A stretch of 64,000 nt of DNA from Lampris incognitus (lineage: Eukaryota; Chordata; Actinopteri; Lampriformes; Lampridae): positions 83,949,672 through 84,013,671 of the forward strand of contig NC_079212.1 in NCBI RefSeq assembly GCF_029633865.1, read 5' to 3'. Each line of letters starts with the position of its first letter. The first letter of the stretch is position 1. The position numbers were made by a program, and so were the translations under genes. This document shows positions 35,400-46,699 of this stretch, piece after piece. The notes beneath the pieces were generated by a model that had not been told where the DNA came from, did not search any database, and worked only from the letters and a program-made list of their open reading frames with translations.

Positions 35400-38296
35400 C
35401 AGGCACGTAGCCAGGTAGGTGGTTTTCGTGTCTGAATCCCCCCCGAAACGCCACGGCCCGTCTGAAATGGCACCAATAATTATTTAGTTATCGTTTTGAT
35501 TATTTGTCACCGCCCCTGTAGCCTACTCATACACTGCATCTATTGTGACTGACAGGCGTTAAACCTGTCAGCTAATTTGTTTCCAAACATGATGTATCTT
35601 ATTGGTCTGTTTCGTAAAAGAAATAAAATCACAGGCTTTTGATTGGCTCAGGGGTCTGACGAGTCAGCTAAGCAACCTGCCACTGGTTATGCTAGCTAAA
35701 TGGTCGATCTATAGTTTGCTTTTCAAAAGCAATGGAGCCGCCGAAAGCTACCTGTAAATCAGGCAAGAGCAGTAAAGTTAATATTCGTAAAATCAGTGAT
35801 TTTTTTGTTTCAACGTGTCCCGACTCAAAAAAGAAAAAAAAGAACATTACAGATGATCTGGTCACTAACGTTTTCCGGAGCAAGTGTTAGCAGACCCGCC
35901 GTCCTCTACCTCGGAAACGTTTTCACACGACTTTGTGGATTATATTGGTGGGAAAATATCAGACGAACAGAGAAGAGAAAGATACTCACTGGACTGGACG
36001 GCCAATATCGGACAAACATTCCCTACAAAACTAGGAGGTAAACTACGTTTCCAACGTCATGGGATTGACCAGTTTAGCTGGCTAGTATACTCAACAAGGT
36101 CCGACGGTTGTTTTTGTAAGCACTGTGTTGCGTTTGCAGTCGAGCATGTGGGCAAGGGAGGGCACAGAAAAGCTGGCAAGCTAATTAATGTCCACTTCTC
36201 AGACTGGAAACATGCTTTAGAGACGTTCAAAGACCATGCACAAAAGGCATATCACAAGGATGCAAGTTTGAAAGCGGACAATTTCCAAATGGTTCTCAAC
36301 AATAAAATGGATGCCATTTCACTGAGGCTAGATTCAGAGAGAAAAAAGCGAGTCCAAGAAAACAGAGAAAAACTCAAAAGCATCATTGCAACGTTGATTT
36401 TTTGCGGTCGCCAAGAACTCGCCCTGAGAGGTGATATTGATTCAGGACCAGTGACATTGAATGAGCCAACTCACAATGACGGAAATTTCAAGGCTTTACT
36501 CAGGTTTAGGGCTACATCTGGCAACACGGTACTGTTACAACACTTGAGTAAATGTGCAGCAAACGCTAGCTAGTGCAGTCCTGATGTACAAAATGAAATA
36601 ATCAGCATAATTGGAGATGTGATAACAAACAAACTGGTGCAGAAAGTAAACTCCGCGCAGTGTTTCGCTGTGTTGGCAGATGAAATGATAGCTGTTTCAG
36701 GGCGGGAGCAGCTTTCTGTCTGTGTCAGATACGTGAACCAGCATGACAGCCAATATAGCATCAGAGAGGATTTTTTGTCCTTTGTTGATATCGAGAAGTT
36801 AACCGGGGAGGCAATCGCCAATTCAATTGAAAGTCAGTTGACAAATGCAGGCGTTGATTTACAGTTGTTACGTGGCCAGGGATACGACGGCGCATCTGTC
36901 ACGAGGGGCCGTTTAAATGGTGCCCAAGCTAAAATCAGAGAGAAGCACAAGCAAGCAGTTTATGTGCACTGTGCCAGCCACAGTTTGAATTTGGTCCTAA
37001 ACAAGTGCTGCACTGTACAAATGGTGCGAAATTGCTTTGGAATTGTCTCGGAAATCTGCACTTTTTTCCATGATTCGGCTTTGCGGTCTGCCAGTCTGCG
37101 ACACGAGATGGAGCGTCTTTTACCCGACTGCAAGAAAACGCGACTGACGAAGTTGTGTGAAACGAGATGGGTCGAACGCCACGACGCAATATTTACATTC
37201 AACGAGCTTTTAGACCCTGTGCGATCCAGCCTGCAGAAAATCAGTGAAACCTTCACAGGAGACACATCTGTCAAAGCCACTCAGCTCTTTAATTCAACTG
37301 ACAATGCAGAATTCATGCTGTCCATGAATGTGAGTGAGAAGATGCTTGCAAAAACCTACCACCTGTCCACCTTCCTTCAGAAGGAAAATTGTGACTTGGT
37401 GAGTTGCGTTTCAGCTGCTGATGCTGTTATTAAGCAGGTAGATGAGATGAGGGCTAACTCTGAGATGGAGTTCAGGCAGATTTTCCAAAAGACCTCTTCC
37501 CAAGCAGCCAAGTATGGGGTTGAATTTCGACCACGAAGAGGCGCGGACTGCAATGAGGATCCATTGAAGGCCTGTGAAAATCACTACCGGCAAAAGCTTT
37601 TCATAGTCATGCTTGACTTTTATTCATCACAGATGAAGGAACGCTTCAGCAAACACAGAAATGTGATCTCCAACCTCTGCTCCTTACTGCCATCTAAGGT
37701 CAGCATGCTGAACGACAGCTCAGCTCAAGCGCTCTCCAACCTGTATCCTGATGAAGTGTCACCGCATCTGGAAGTTGTAAAGTCAGAAATTGACACCTGG
37801 CGGGATAAATGGAAAGCTGCAACTTATGTTCCACAAAATGCCATTGAGGCATTAAATGCCTGTAACAGTGAGTTGTTTCCAAGCATCTTCAAGCTTCTCC
37901 GCGTTTTGACCACGCTTCCTGTCACCAGTGCCCATGTCGAGAGAAGTTTTTCCCGTCTGGGAAGGATCAAGGACAAAATGCGCAGTACAATGACGGAAAG
38001 ACGGCTTAATGGACTGACATTGCTCTCGGAGCACAGAGACATTGTGGTGACGCCGGAAGAGGTACTGGACATCTTTTGCAGACAAAAAAGACGATTGGAC
38101 CTGCTTTTATAAGGTAAGACCCACTTTTATTTATTAATGCATTGATGATTATCTATGGGCCATTAATACGTTGACATTTACCATACGGTTGGGTATTAGG
38201 CTATAGTATACAGTGTGGGAATTTTATTTACCAGTAGCTTTCGGCAGTGTTGCCCGACCCCCCCCCCCCAAAAATATGTTTCTGGCTACGGGCCTG
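35400..38296 (+). mobile_element. hAT transposon copy 2, complete ends with 8-bp duplication
   Basis: The TIRs are CAGGCACGTAGCCAG and, inverted, CAGGCCCGTAGCCAG. GTGAGGAG is duplicated at 35392-35399 and 38297-38304, the 8-bp size expected for hAT. It is 2897 bp long with one transposase region. Confidence 0.95.
35732..38112 (+). pseudogene. hAT transposase (TTF-type zinc finger, DUF4371, hAT dimerisation), one stop plus 5' frame break
   Basis: The first ATG (35732, MEPPKATCKSGKSS, KISDFF) runs into a stop at about 35888. A second frame from 35884 carries the zinc finger (TRSDGCFCKHCVAF) to a TAG at 36571-36573. The same frame continues to a TAA at 38110-38112 with a DUF4371-type core (FAVLADEMIAVSGREQ; GQGYDGASVTRG; VHCASHSLNLVLNKC) and the C-terminal dimerisation region (PVTSAHVERSFSRLGRIKDK). 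Candidate catalytic D, D and E are all present. Copy 1 shares the early frame break, so that break is older than the duplication, or reflects an intron or start not seen by eye. The family is similar to ZMYM1-like and THAP12-like hAT proteins. Confidence 0.88.
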
Positions 38297-38695
38297 GTGA
38301 GGAGAAAGGGGCGTTCGGCGACTCCGTGCTGATGAGTTCAGAAGACCAGAGTGTGCTGCGTCCCGGAGCGGCACCGCGGCGCCTGCGGTCTGAAGACACT
38401 CTGCGCTGAGGAGGAGGAGACAGTGACGTGCTTCCTAAGCTGTACAGTGGATGACAAAACACACCTACCGCCTGTTAAAAATGTATGCAGTGTTTTATCT
38501 GTCCCTACACCTGTTCTTCTGTGGCTCCTATAATTTAACAAACCGTTTCTTGTTCGAGGCTAATGGGTGGTACATGTCTGGTTTGTTAGGTTTGTGGGTA
38601 AAACGAACGAAGCGGCAGCCAACGTGATTTACAACGTCATTTCCGGTCTTTCCTTTATCTCTTCCTACCAAACCCATCACCACCATCACACGCGC

Positions 38696-38696
<1 letters not shown>

Positions 38697-38730
<34 letters not shown>
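38697..38730. repeat. (CAG)n microsatellite
   Basis: About eleven CAG/GCA triplets. Confidence 0.95.
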
Positions 38731-38731
<1 letters not shown>

Positions 38732-38995
38732 GGGAACGTGGTTCAGACTTTTTAACCAACGTGCACCACGGCCTCATGGGAAGGACTCGTTGCCATGGTG
38801 ACAGAGACGCCTATGGAGTCAGCCAGAGGAAACGATAAGCTGCGGCAGTCTGGCTCCCATGCTATACATGCAAAAACACAGGCTGGAGTCACGTTTGCAG
38901 ATGGCTACCTCTCCAAGCATCCTGTACCTTGTTAAGTGGTCTTGTTAAGTGGTCTTGTTAAGTGCTCTATATACGTTTTAAATGGGGGGTTTTTC

Positions 38996-39157
38996 CATAT
39001 CGTCACCTTCTTAAAATAATGGCCTAAGTCATATTTTCAAGTTTTTGCGAAAAAACAGAATAAACTGACAAATTTTGTTTCAGTTTCAGTTTATTCTGTT
39101 TTTTGGAAAAACTTGAAAATATGACTTAGGCCATTATTTTAAGAAGGTGACGATATG
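38996..39157. repeat. Inverted repeat, about 70-bp arms
   Basis: CATATCGTCACCTTCTTAAA opens the left arm and its inverse closes the right arm at 39157. The arms pair almost fully around a centre of about 25 bases. It could be a small MITE, but no clear target duplication was found. Confidence 0.88.
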
Positions 39158-40262
39158 CAAAGCTGAGTGCGCCTCCACCCATTTGATAATCAATCAGTCA
39201 AGCTGCATTTTATATAGCATTTTTCAAGCCGCAACAACCACTCAAAGCGTTTTACAATGACATAAATAATGATATATAAAACAATATATAATATATATAT
39301 ATATATAATTATAATATGACTAATATAACCATATAAGTTAATAAGCATTTTATGAGGACTTATAAGCTATTAACTAACACATATTACGTGCACTTAATGT
39401 AAAGTGTTACCAATTAAACATGAAAGCGTTATCAGCCTCTAAACACATCTAGTTAATGAACTACAGTGTCCGGTGGATGAGTTAAGTTCACTTCCTCTAC
39501 CCAATCAATACCTGGGTCCAGGGACGCCGCTACACATGCGCTCTGTTGCTCAGACTGAGAGCAGAAGTGGCGAAGAGGAAACTCGTGGTGGACCGTCCTG
39601 CAGGCTGCTCTGTGGCATGCAGCCCTCAGCATCACGACAAACACGAAACAGCGGATTTACCGACTACCGTGGATGTGCGGGGACTTTGGTGTAGGACGGA
39701 TTTAAAAAACAAAAACAAAATTCACACGCCGCCCCATTAACTATCAATTAAGCATCAGCTAGTCCCTCCATGTTGAGCGTTGGGCTGATGTGTGAATGCA
39801 AACCAGAGCGTCTGCAGCTTGACTACCAGCTCCCAACGCTTTGTGTGAAGTGAGAGATTTATTTGTAAACCAGTAAAGAAAGAGCATATTTAAAAGCGTC
39901 TGGGCGACCTACAGCTAAGAGAGCTTTGTGCAGTCAGCGCAGATGAGACCAATAAGCAGATGTTCAGCAGTTCGGCTGAAAAGTGAGAATGCTGAACCAA
40001 AGAAGGTGAACCAGTCCACACAGCGTGTATTGCCGCAATCAGTAATCAGCCACACCTTATTTGTCATTTCACCTCATGTGTATACTCGCGCACATGAAAT
40101 GAAACGAAATGCCGACCCCAGCCCACAGCCCCCCCCCCCACAGCCTCCAGCCGACAGCAGCACAACACAGAGAAAAACACATCAACAACACACAAAAAAC
40201 CTACAAAAACACACATAGCCAAACTAACACATATATCCACAAAAAGAAAATAAAACCCCCAC

Positions 40263-40472
40263 TGTAATGAATGAAAGGTCACGTGTTTAACTTGACCTAC
40301 TCACGGATGTACGTGCAGTGCGTGTGACGTATACAGGAAGTTAGAAGCGCATGTTATGAAGGTTGTATGTCGGATGAACGCTAGTAAAAGCTACACAGTT
40401 AAGAACCTACGAAGTCGGCTCGTTCTTGAATTATTCTTATGTCAGTAAGACAAGGCGTCTACGGACATTACA
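40263..40472 (+). repeat. Gypsy 5' LTR, 210 bp (copy 2)
   Basis: TGTAATG...CATTACA as in copy 1. It is preceded by unrelated sequence, which fixes the LTR start. Confidence 0.88.
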
Positions 40473-41857
40473 TGGTGTCAGAATAGTCTGTGTATCTGAA
40501 CACGAGCGGTCATGCCGAAGTTTAATCCGCCGAGTGAATTCAAGTTTGACTGCCCCGTTGAATGGCCGGAGTGGAGACAACGGTTTTCGCGCTTCAGGCT
40601 CGCGACAAAGCTGGATAAAGACGACGGGGAGATTCAAGTGAGTTCGCTGATTTATGCAATGGGCAGCGAGGCTGAAAAGATATTCAGCTCGTTTGACTTC
40701 GCGGCGGAGGGTGATAAAGTGGACTATGATATCGTACTGAAAAAGTTCGACGACTACTTTATTCCCCGCCGTAACATCATACATGAGAGGGCGTGCTTCT
40801 ATCAACGTAGCCAGCAGCCAGGAGAAACAGCGGAGATGTACATCCGGACATTGTACGAGCTGTCTGAACACTGTGAGTTTGGGGACAAGAGGGATGAACA
40901 TATCAGAGATCGTCTGGTAGTGGGCATAAAAGACAAAGTGCTCTCCCGTCAGTTCCAGCTCACAGCGGACCTTACTCTGGTGAAAGTCATTGAACAAGTG
41001 CGCCAGGCGGAGGCAATAACAAAGCAGCTCAGCCTCCAAGCTAACCAACCAGAGGCCCTGCTGGCTAACGTCAATGTTGTCCGATGGCGGGACGAACGCC
41101 AAAACAAAAAGGGCGGACAGCGTCATGGTGGCGGCAGTCCGGCAACCAACAAAGTAGATGAATGCGGGAGGTGCGGCAAGACGCAGCACACCGATGAGCG
41201 GAAGTGTCCTGCAACGAACAGTAAGTGCAACAAGTGTCATAAAAAGGGACATTGGGAGCGTGTATGTCACTCTAAAGCGGTGAGAGAAGTCACTGAAGAG
41301 GTTAAACAGCTGTACCTTCTGGGAGAAGTTGGCAAAGAGAGCAGTCAGGAAGATTGGACTGTTAGTTTAACAATAAGTGATGTACCAATAACCTTTAAAA
41401 TTGACACGGGGGCTGACGCTACTGTTATCAACCAAGGGACATTTAAAAAGCTGAAGCCAAACATAAAACTGGGACCTCCTGACACATGCTTCATAAGCCC
41501 AGGTGGAAACATCAGCTGCATAGGACAGTTTCAAGCCACAACCAACTACAAGGAGAAACAATACTCCTTTCCAGTGTATGTGATCAAGGGGAGAGGCAGC
41601 TGTCTGCTGAGTCGTCCAGAGGCAGTGGAGATGGGTCTAGTGAAGCGGATGAATGAGGTCAGTGGAGTTTTCGGTTCAAGTGGACTGCTGAAAACAGACC
41701 CAGTGAAAATAGCTCTGGTGGAGGGTGCCCAGCCATACGCGGTGCATACAGCCAGACGGATACCGCTGCCACTTGTACCACTGGTTAAGAAAGAACTGCA
41801 GCGCATGGAAAATGAGGGCATTATTGAAAAAGTGACTCAGCCCACAGAATGGTGCGC
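40263..41857 (+). mobile_element. Gypsy-type LTR retrotransposon copy 2, 3'-truncated
   Basis: The LTR (40263-40472), leader and gag-protease match copy 1 with only scattered substitutions. The match stops at GAATGGTGCGC (41857), at the beginning of RT. Confidence 0.92.
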
Positions 41858-41870
41858 AACCTACAGCTGA
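40512..41870 (+). pseudogene. Gypsy gag-protease, truncated at start of RT
   Basis: This 452-aa frame is nearly identical to residues 1-448 of the 794-aa frame at 32979; most differences are silent. It has the zinc knuckles and the DTG protease, then ends four codons after the homology breaks. Confidence 0.9.
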
Positions 41871-42411
41871 CTGGAGCCAGCACTTGCCACCTGGTTGTAT
41901 GGACCCTTTCTGATCTCATCATCCTGCCAGTGCTGAAAGACCCAACATGGGCACGTAACATAGATGTTCTGGAAACATTTTACAAGGATATTTTCCTACC
42001 AAAAATTCTGTAGAGACCCTAGGGACATGAATGAGGAACTGGACCTAAGGGTCTTTCAGCACTGGCAGGATGACTACACTATTATACCCCACTACAACAC
42101 TATTCGGAACACACACAACACATTTCATTGCACACGGTAAATCTCATTGCAAATTTGCATATTTAAATGTTGTATTCATCATATGGTGATCCTCTTCTTT
42201 ACGTTGACAGTAGTTTTTGCACTATGCATTTTGTTACCAATGTTGATGTTTTGCACTTTATACTTTTTACAGTGACATTAGTTTTTGCACTATGCATTTT
42301 TTTACAAATGTGTTTTGATTAAAAAAATCAAGCAGTGTTCTTAATTCAGTATTACTTTATTAAAAGTATAAATACATGAATCTGATTCTGCTTACATTTA
42401 TTCAAGTCATT
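41858..42411. other. Noncoding, probably 3' flank of the ISL2EU-like element
   Basis: It contains a short inverted repeat: TCATCCTGCCAGTGCTGAAA near 41919 and its inverse near 42054. No ORF of note. Confidence 0.5.
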
Positions 42412-43398
42412 TCATGCTATTTCCCGAAGAATTGGTGTTTGTAGGTTGGTAAGACACACGCACACTTTCAGTATTTTGTTTATGTTTTTAGTGAACCGAT
42501 ATGGGATATTGTCCAAAATGTTGAACAATTTCAACCTCTGAATGGAGCGCTCCACATGGATCCTAGCACTGGATATGAGTTTGTTTTTCTTAACTTCTTC
42601 TTGTGTGAACTGTCCATTAACAAGGAAAGACGGGATGTTGAGTGAAACCCCCTTCTGGCAAGATGTCCCGGATTGTGAAGCCTTTATCTGCCATCACCAT
42701 GTCTCCTAGGCGTAGATGATTGAGAACTCCAGAATCTAATGTAATAGCCTTGTCTGAGGCACTTCCACCATAATAGTCACTGACAAATGTTATCACTCCA
42801 TTAGGAGCCACACCTATTAAGGCTTTGTGTGTGGTCCGTTTTTGTACTGGCTCCATAAATGATTCTGTTTGTCAAGCCTCTCTGTCCTGGAGACTGCTAA
42901 CTCTGTGCAATCGAGCACAATCCTACAGTTAGGAAACGGACGGAAACACTCTGGCAACGATGCCTGGTTCTTCTCTATGGACGGGATGTTGTTCTCAAGC
43001 ATACCAACATATAAAATGTCATACAGGGCACTGACAATGGTGATAAAAATGTTGGTAACTGTGGCTGTACTGCAATTAAACCTGGTTGCAAGGTCTTCAT
43101 GACCAGAATTAAGTTTGAGCTTCATCAAAGTCAGTAGCAACTGATCGACTAGTGGCATAGACTGGACTGTCCAATTCGAATGACATTGTAGCTCAAACTT
43201 AGATAAGAGTGCTTCCAAAACCAGGACGGTAGCAACATCTGGTAAGCCAGTGAAATATTTTACTTTGACACGATTGGAAGATATTTGGCTGAAGGAAAAG
43301 GTCTGTTTTTGTTTCTCCAATTCTCTTTTCAATTTTTCATTCTCTCTTCTCAACATGTCAACCTCTATCTCTAGCAGTGCAACACTGTTAAAAGGGTT

Positions 43399-43830
43399 GT
43401 CTGAAGTACGAGGGGTGTCTGCGGTTGGGTTGTCTGAAGTACCAGGGGTGTCTGCGGTTGGGTTGTCTGAAGTATTAGGGGTGTCTGCGGTTGGGTTGTC
43501 TGAAGTAATAGGGGTGTCTGCGGTTGGGTTGTCTGAAGTACCAGGGGTGTCTGCGGTTGGGTTGTCTGAAGTATTAGGGGTGTCTGCGGTTGGGTTGTCT
43601 GAAGTACTAGGGGTGTCTGCGGTTGGGTTGTCTGAAGTACTAGGGGTGTCTGCGGTTGGGTTGTCTGAAGTACTAGGGGTGTCTGCGGTTGGGTTGTCTG
43701 AAGTACTAGGGGTGTCTGCGGTTGGGTTGTCTGAAGTACTAGGGGTGTCTGCGGTTGGGTTGTCTGAAGTACTAGGGGTGTCTGCGGTTGGGTTGTCTGA
43801 AGTACTAGGGGGCTCTGCGGTTGCAATGTC
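43399..43830 (-). repeat. 33-bp coding minisatellite (about 13 copies) in the THAP transposase
   Basis: The unit is GTCTGAAGTACTAGGGGTGT plus CTGCGGTTGGGTT, encoding 11 residues in frame on the minus strand. Variants change one residue (S, N, G, I or R). The array does not break the frame. Confidence 0.93.
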
Positions 43831-44136
43831 AGAATTTTGTAATTCAAGTTCATTTGTCCCTTCTTCACCACTGGGAGGGAGTGGTACTGTTTTTCTCTTC
43901 TTGTGTGGAAGGCTGAGGTGGCCTGGGAAAGTCTTCCCCTCGTTCCAAGCAAAACGTGATGGGCCAGCAGCTTTGCCATTTGGAAAATGCCAACTGCACA
44001 CCCTTGAGCAGGGGCTTGGTGTAAAGCCATCACGCCTGTAAAAAAAAAGAAAAGAATGAGAGATTTAGAAATGATTGGCAATGAAAACTTGAAGCTGCAT
44101 TGTAACCTATCGTCTGCCCTGGATTTGAACAATTAA

Positions 44137-44462
44137 AGTGGCATTCTTTAACTTTTTTCGATAAAAAATAAAGTTGATTTTGGTCAAGATTTACCACTAT
44201 CTTTCACTGAAGGAGGTAACACTGTACTAATTCAGCCTATTTCCCATTCATGAAATCTTAAGCATCTGCTACAATGCCCATTTTTGTGTCTGTGTCTGGT
44301 TAGACACAGTCACAAACATGGGCATTGTAACAGATGGTGAAGGATTTGTGAATGGGAAATAGGCTAAATCAGTCCTCTGTTACCTCCTTCAGTGAAAGAT
44401 AGTGGTAAATTGTGACCAAAATCAACTTTATTTTTTATCAAAAAAAGTTAAAGAATGCCACT
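44137..44462. mobile_element. Palindromic MITE with TTAA flanks (piggyBac-like)
   Basis: The ends AGTGGCATTCTTTAACTTTT and the inverse are flanked by TTAA at 44133-44136 and 44463-44466. The arms are about 150 bp and pair almost completely. TTAA duplication is the mark of piggyBac insertion. It lies in the intron of the THAP transposase. Confidence 0.85.
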
Positions 44463-44466
44463 TTAA

Positions 44467-45292
44467 CCATCAATTATTTAAAACACAATTTCTATTGTGT
44501 TAACATACTCTACTGTAAAGATTGTATAATGATATTATACAAACAGTCTACCATACAGATTGGGCAAGTTATATTGTATTCACATACTATACAATACAGA
44601 TTTTTTTTGGGGGGTTGGGGGGGCAAATATTATAGCCTTTTCATAGCCTTTTCATAAAGGAAAGGTTACATAGTAAGGCTTTAGAATTAGATGTCAGTCT
44701 CCCTACAGAAACATTATTTTTTGTAGATATGAAGTTTCATTGTTTGATTTATATGGGAAAAGTCAGAAGTGAAACTACTGTAACAAAACAGGCAGAAACA
44801 GCACATTCACCTGGACTATCTAACGTTATGTACCCCTGCTTATTCATGCATTTACTCCAAGTCTCTTTAATGATAATCCCCTTGAGATGCATCATCTCGT
44901 TTTAGATAATCATGGGCTAACAATGCATAGAATAATGCAGTTTTCCGAGTGTGTAGCTGACATAATGCTTGCTTACAGTAACTGTATGTCTTCACAGACA
45001 GGGTTGTAGTAGTAACAACATAAGTGGCTAACCGATGCTTGTTTACCCCCCACTACACTCTGATTAAAGCCTTATTGAGCAGAAAAACATATGGAAAAGC
45101 ACATATATTGATCCTCGCTTGTTGAATTAGCTAAAAATCTAAATACCTGTCTAGTATGTAACGTGGATTTCGGTAACAAGAGGGTAGCTACCGGTAGTAG
45201 CTAGTCTGCAGTGCAGGGTAGCTAGTCTGCACTTAGCACAAAAGTCGGCGCCAAACTTCGATTTTCAATGCATTTCTTCAATAGCAACTTAC
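44467..45292. other. Intron of the THAP transposase
   Basis: AT-rich sequence with a G-rich run near 44610 and no recognisable gene. Confidence 0.6.
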
Positions 45293-45414
45293 CGTATTAA
45301 CTGCAGCCACCTCTTCTTATCTTTATCTTTCGGAGGAAAGCGATAGAAAGACAGTTTGGTCTCAGTTTTACTCTCTGATCGATTTAAACAAAGGGGGACA
45401 CAGCAGTGAGGCAT

Positions 45415-45894
45415 ATTGTCAACAAGTCGATGGAGCCGGAAGCAAATTCGCGCGCGCGCGCCTACGCAACAGGGACGTGCCTACGTCATAGCTTAAGACG
45501 CGAATACAGCGCCAGCTCTCCCAGCCATCAAACGAAGACAAAACTTAGATGCAGACGTGGACAAAGACCCTGCATGGACGGTACTGGGGGAGACCGCCGC
45601 AAAGGTGAATTCGCGCCGCCATCTTCTCACACCGGAAGCGGATATTGACAGATCTGAAGATGGCGGCGCAAATTCACACATTACACACATTTATTTAGCC
45701 TACAGCGGTATCTTTACTGAAAAGTGACCTCCTCCGATTTGTAATTTGTGATATTCGGCTATACAAATAAAATTGACTTGACTTAATTTAAACTTACTGC
45801 AAGTGTCCCCACCCTTATAAACTATACAGCGGCATAACGGCTGAAAACGATCTGTTTCATATGCAAATTGCCGTGATCATTAATTAAGAGTTAC
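45415..45894. promoter_or_regulatory. Presumed upstream region of the THAP transposase, with paired YY1-like sites
   Basis: A (CG)n run lies near 45450. GTGAATTCGCGCCGCCATCT (from 45606) and its near-inverse AGATGGCGGCGCAAATTCAC (to 45677) face each other. The core CCGCCATCTT / AAGATGGCGG is the YY1 consensus. A promoter role is inferred from position only. Confidence 0.4.
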
Positions 45895-45902
45895 CATGGC
45901 CA

Positions 45903-46250
45903 CAGTGGCGCCCCCAAAGGGTGGCCAGGGGTGGCCACGGCCACCCTGATACTATCCCTGGCCCCCCCGCTGCCCCCCCCAGCCACGAGTCGCATATGCA
46001 GAATATGCTTCTGATTATGCATAAGATGCTTCTATCTGATATCTTACATTAGGTGCTGTTCATTTAAATCAATAATGTATATTTTTCTTAACTCTCATAT
46101 TGACAGTTTTCAACTAGCCTATACAGTACACTACAACAGCAGCATAGAATTCCCCAAATTCAGTCATGGCTTTTGGTTTTGGTGTGCCACCCCAAGATTT
46201 TCAGTGGCCCCATTTGCCCCCCCTATGAAACATTTCTGGGGGCGCCACTG
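45903..46250. mobile_element. hAT-type MITE with 8-bp duplication
   Basis: The ends CAGTGGCGCCCCCAAAGG and inverse (GGGGGCGCCACTG) are flanked by CATGGCCA at 45895-45902 and 46251-46258. It is 348 bp with no coding capacity. Confidence 0.9.
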
Positions 46251-46307
46251 CATGGCCATGTGTACTATTCACAGAGGATTGGGGAATGGTTGTAAGATGG
46301 TGACAGA

Positions 46308-46420
46308 TGTACTGTCGCGAATTCGGGGCTCCCGCACCACGGGCGACTACGTTAACCAGCCGGCTAAAGGGTCCGACTCGTCGGCCAGCCAAGCGAGTGT
46401 ACACACCCGTGGTCGCTACA
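46308..46420 (-). mobile_element. tRNA-derived SINE relic
   Basis: In reverse it reads GGCTGGTTAACGTAGTCGCC, GTGGTGCGGGAGCCCCGAAT, like a fish tRNA-derived SINE head. The body is not clear. Confidence 0.4.
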
Positions 46421-46699
46421 GAACTCTTAGTTTAGCCGTAGTTTACGGTACCAAACAACAAGACGGAAGGCCCTGACATGTCACGTGTGAGCAAGCCCAT
46501 CCTTGCAAATAAGATCCATTCCGACCATGTTGGTAATGAATGAAGGAGTGAAAGCGGCTCCCCGTCAGAGTCGTGGAGGACTCAGCACAGTGTCAAGGCT
46601 GCTCCTTTACTCTCCATCACTGAAATGCAAAAAAAACAAAAAACAAAACACAAACCATACAAACTTATTAAAAGCTGCAGAGATGTGTGGAAGGGCCTG

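Larger units (their letters stand above)
38305..40262. other. Noncoding region with hairpin and simple repeats
   Basis: It holds a (CAG)n run at 38697-38730, a 17-bp triplication near 38938-38975, a palindrome at 38996-39157, AT tracts near 39290 and a poly-C near 40130. Short ORFs show no domain. No host gene is seen. Confidence 0.6.
42412..45414 (-). pseudogene. THAP-domain DDE transposase, ISL2EU/Harbinger-like, two exons, frameshifted
   Basis: Exon 1 (45414-45293) starts MPHCCVPLCLNRSESKTETK and has SFYRFPPKDKDKKRWLQLI, an N-terminal THAP zinc finger; the Cys-X2-His half (CSWH) is in exon 2. The splice is GTAAGT to TTTACAG (44036), with phase kept. Exon 2 (44035-42412) has a linker of 11-residue repeats (TADTPSTSDNP), a coiled coil (VDMLRRENEKLKRELEKQK), a helix-turn-helix-like region (ATRFNCSTATVTNIF) and the DDE_Tnp_4 core: D in IVLDCTELAV, D in VSDYYGGSASDKAI, E in ARIHVERSIQRLK. 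Single-base indels near 42842 and 42658 break the frame. THAP plus DDE_Tnp_4 is typical of ISL2EU elements; the element's outer ends were not found. Confidence 0.85.

Noticed and set aside
43250..44041. 263-aa plus-strand frame with Ser/Val/Gly repeats
   Set aside because: It is the antisense reading of the coding minisatellite in the THAP transposase.
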